Below are positions 6,533-6,615 of a DNA stretch of 6,615 nucleotides, one piece after another. The first letter of the stretch is position 1; the number at the start of each line of letters is the position of its first letter. A program made the position numbers and the translations under genes. The notes under the pieces are model-generated. The model saw only the letters and a program-made list of their open reading frames with translations, was not told the DNA's origin and did no database searches. Source of the stretch: Arcobacter sp. (GTDB lineage Bacteria > Campylobacterota > Campylobacteria > Campylobacterales > Arcobacteraceae). The stretch is from positions 1 to 6,615 of the forward strand of contig JADGEG010000114.1 of NCBI GenBank assembly GCA_016744485.1, written 5' to 3'.

Positions 6533-6615
6533 CTCTTTTTTATATAAATATTGTGTGTAGTATGTATTTTATATAAAGAAATTTTTTAATTAAAATTTTA
6601 TGACACAGATATTAT
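6533..6615. other. Right-edge intergenic sequence, no supported gene
   Basis: Very A/T-rich sequence upstream of ccsBA. A plus-strand ATG at 6600 opens a frame of five codons to the edge without a Shine-Dalgarno. On the minus strand a frame ending TCA TAA (stop at 6597-6599) could be the tail of an upstream gene. Neither can be supported with so few bases. Confidence 0.3.

Noticed and set aside
6600..6615. ATG at 6600 as the start of a divergent gene
   Set aside because: Only five codons are visible, there is no Shine-Dalgarno, and the upstream sequence is uniformly A/T-rich.

Overview
The window is strongly AT-rich and reads like chromosome from a Campylobacterota member, most likely the Arcobacter group. 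The reasons are a fused CcsBA cytochrome c synthase, the remains of a 7TM-DISM sensor kinase of the kind common in that phylum, and AT-driven codon use. The genus is an inference; there is no rRNA or other marker here.

Layout: (1) 1-169, minus strand: 5' part of an unrecognised gene running off the left edge. (2) 210-872, plus strand: an intact exported transglutaminase-like cysteine protease of the BTLCP/LapG family. (3) 873-994: convergent intergenic region with a hairpin that could terminate both strands. (4) 995-1851, minus strand: a broken OmpR-type response regulator whose last part is replaced, in frame, by about 74 codons from the 3' end of another gene. (5) 1844-3670, minus strand: a broken membrane histidine kinase (7TMR-DISMED2, 7TMR-DISM 7TM, HisKA_2, HATPase). 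It overlaps the regulator by 8 bases, as functional kinase-regulator pairs often do. (6) 3745-6492, minus strand: an intact 915-residue CcsBA started by TTG, with a clear Shine-Dalgarno and -10 box. (7) 6533-6615: intergenic, no supported gene.

How the parts relate: CcsBA exports heme and attaches it to periplasmic c-type cytochromes, which fits a respiration-based lifestyle. The protease is probably periplasmic; if it acts like LapG it would trim a surface adhesin, but neither an adhesin nor a LapD-type receptor lies in this window. The kinase and regulator were once a coupled two-component system. At least three in-frame stops inside recognisable domains, a fourth just before the winged helix, several frameshifts, a small internal deletion and a fusion at the 3' end show that it is decaying. 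The two long genes on either side are intact, so poor sequence quality is not the simplest explanation.

I found no convincing novel system. The points most worth a second look are the chimeric 3' end of the regulator, the fact that all four premature stops can be explained as CAA to TAA changes, and the solitary LapG-like protease.
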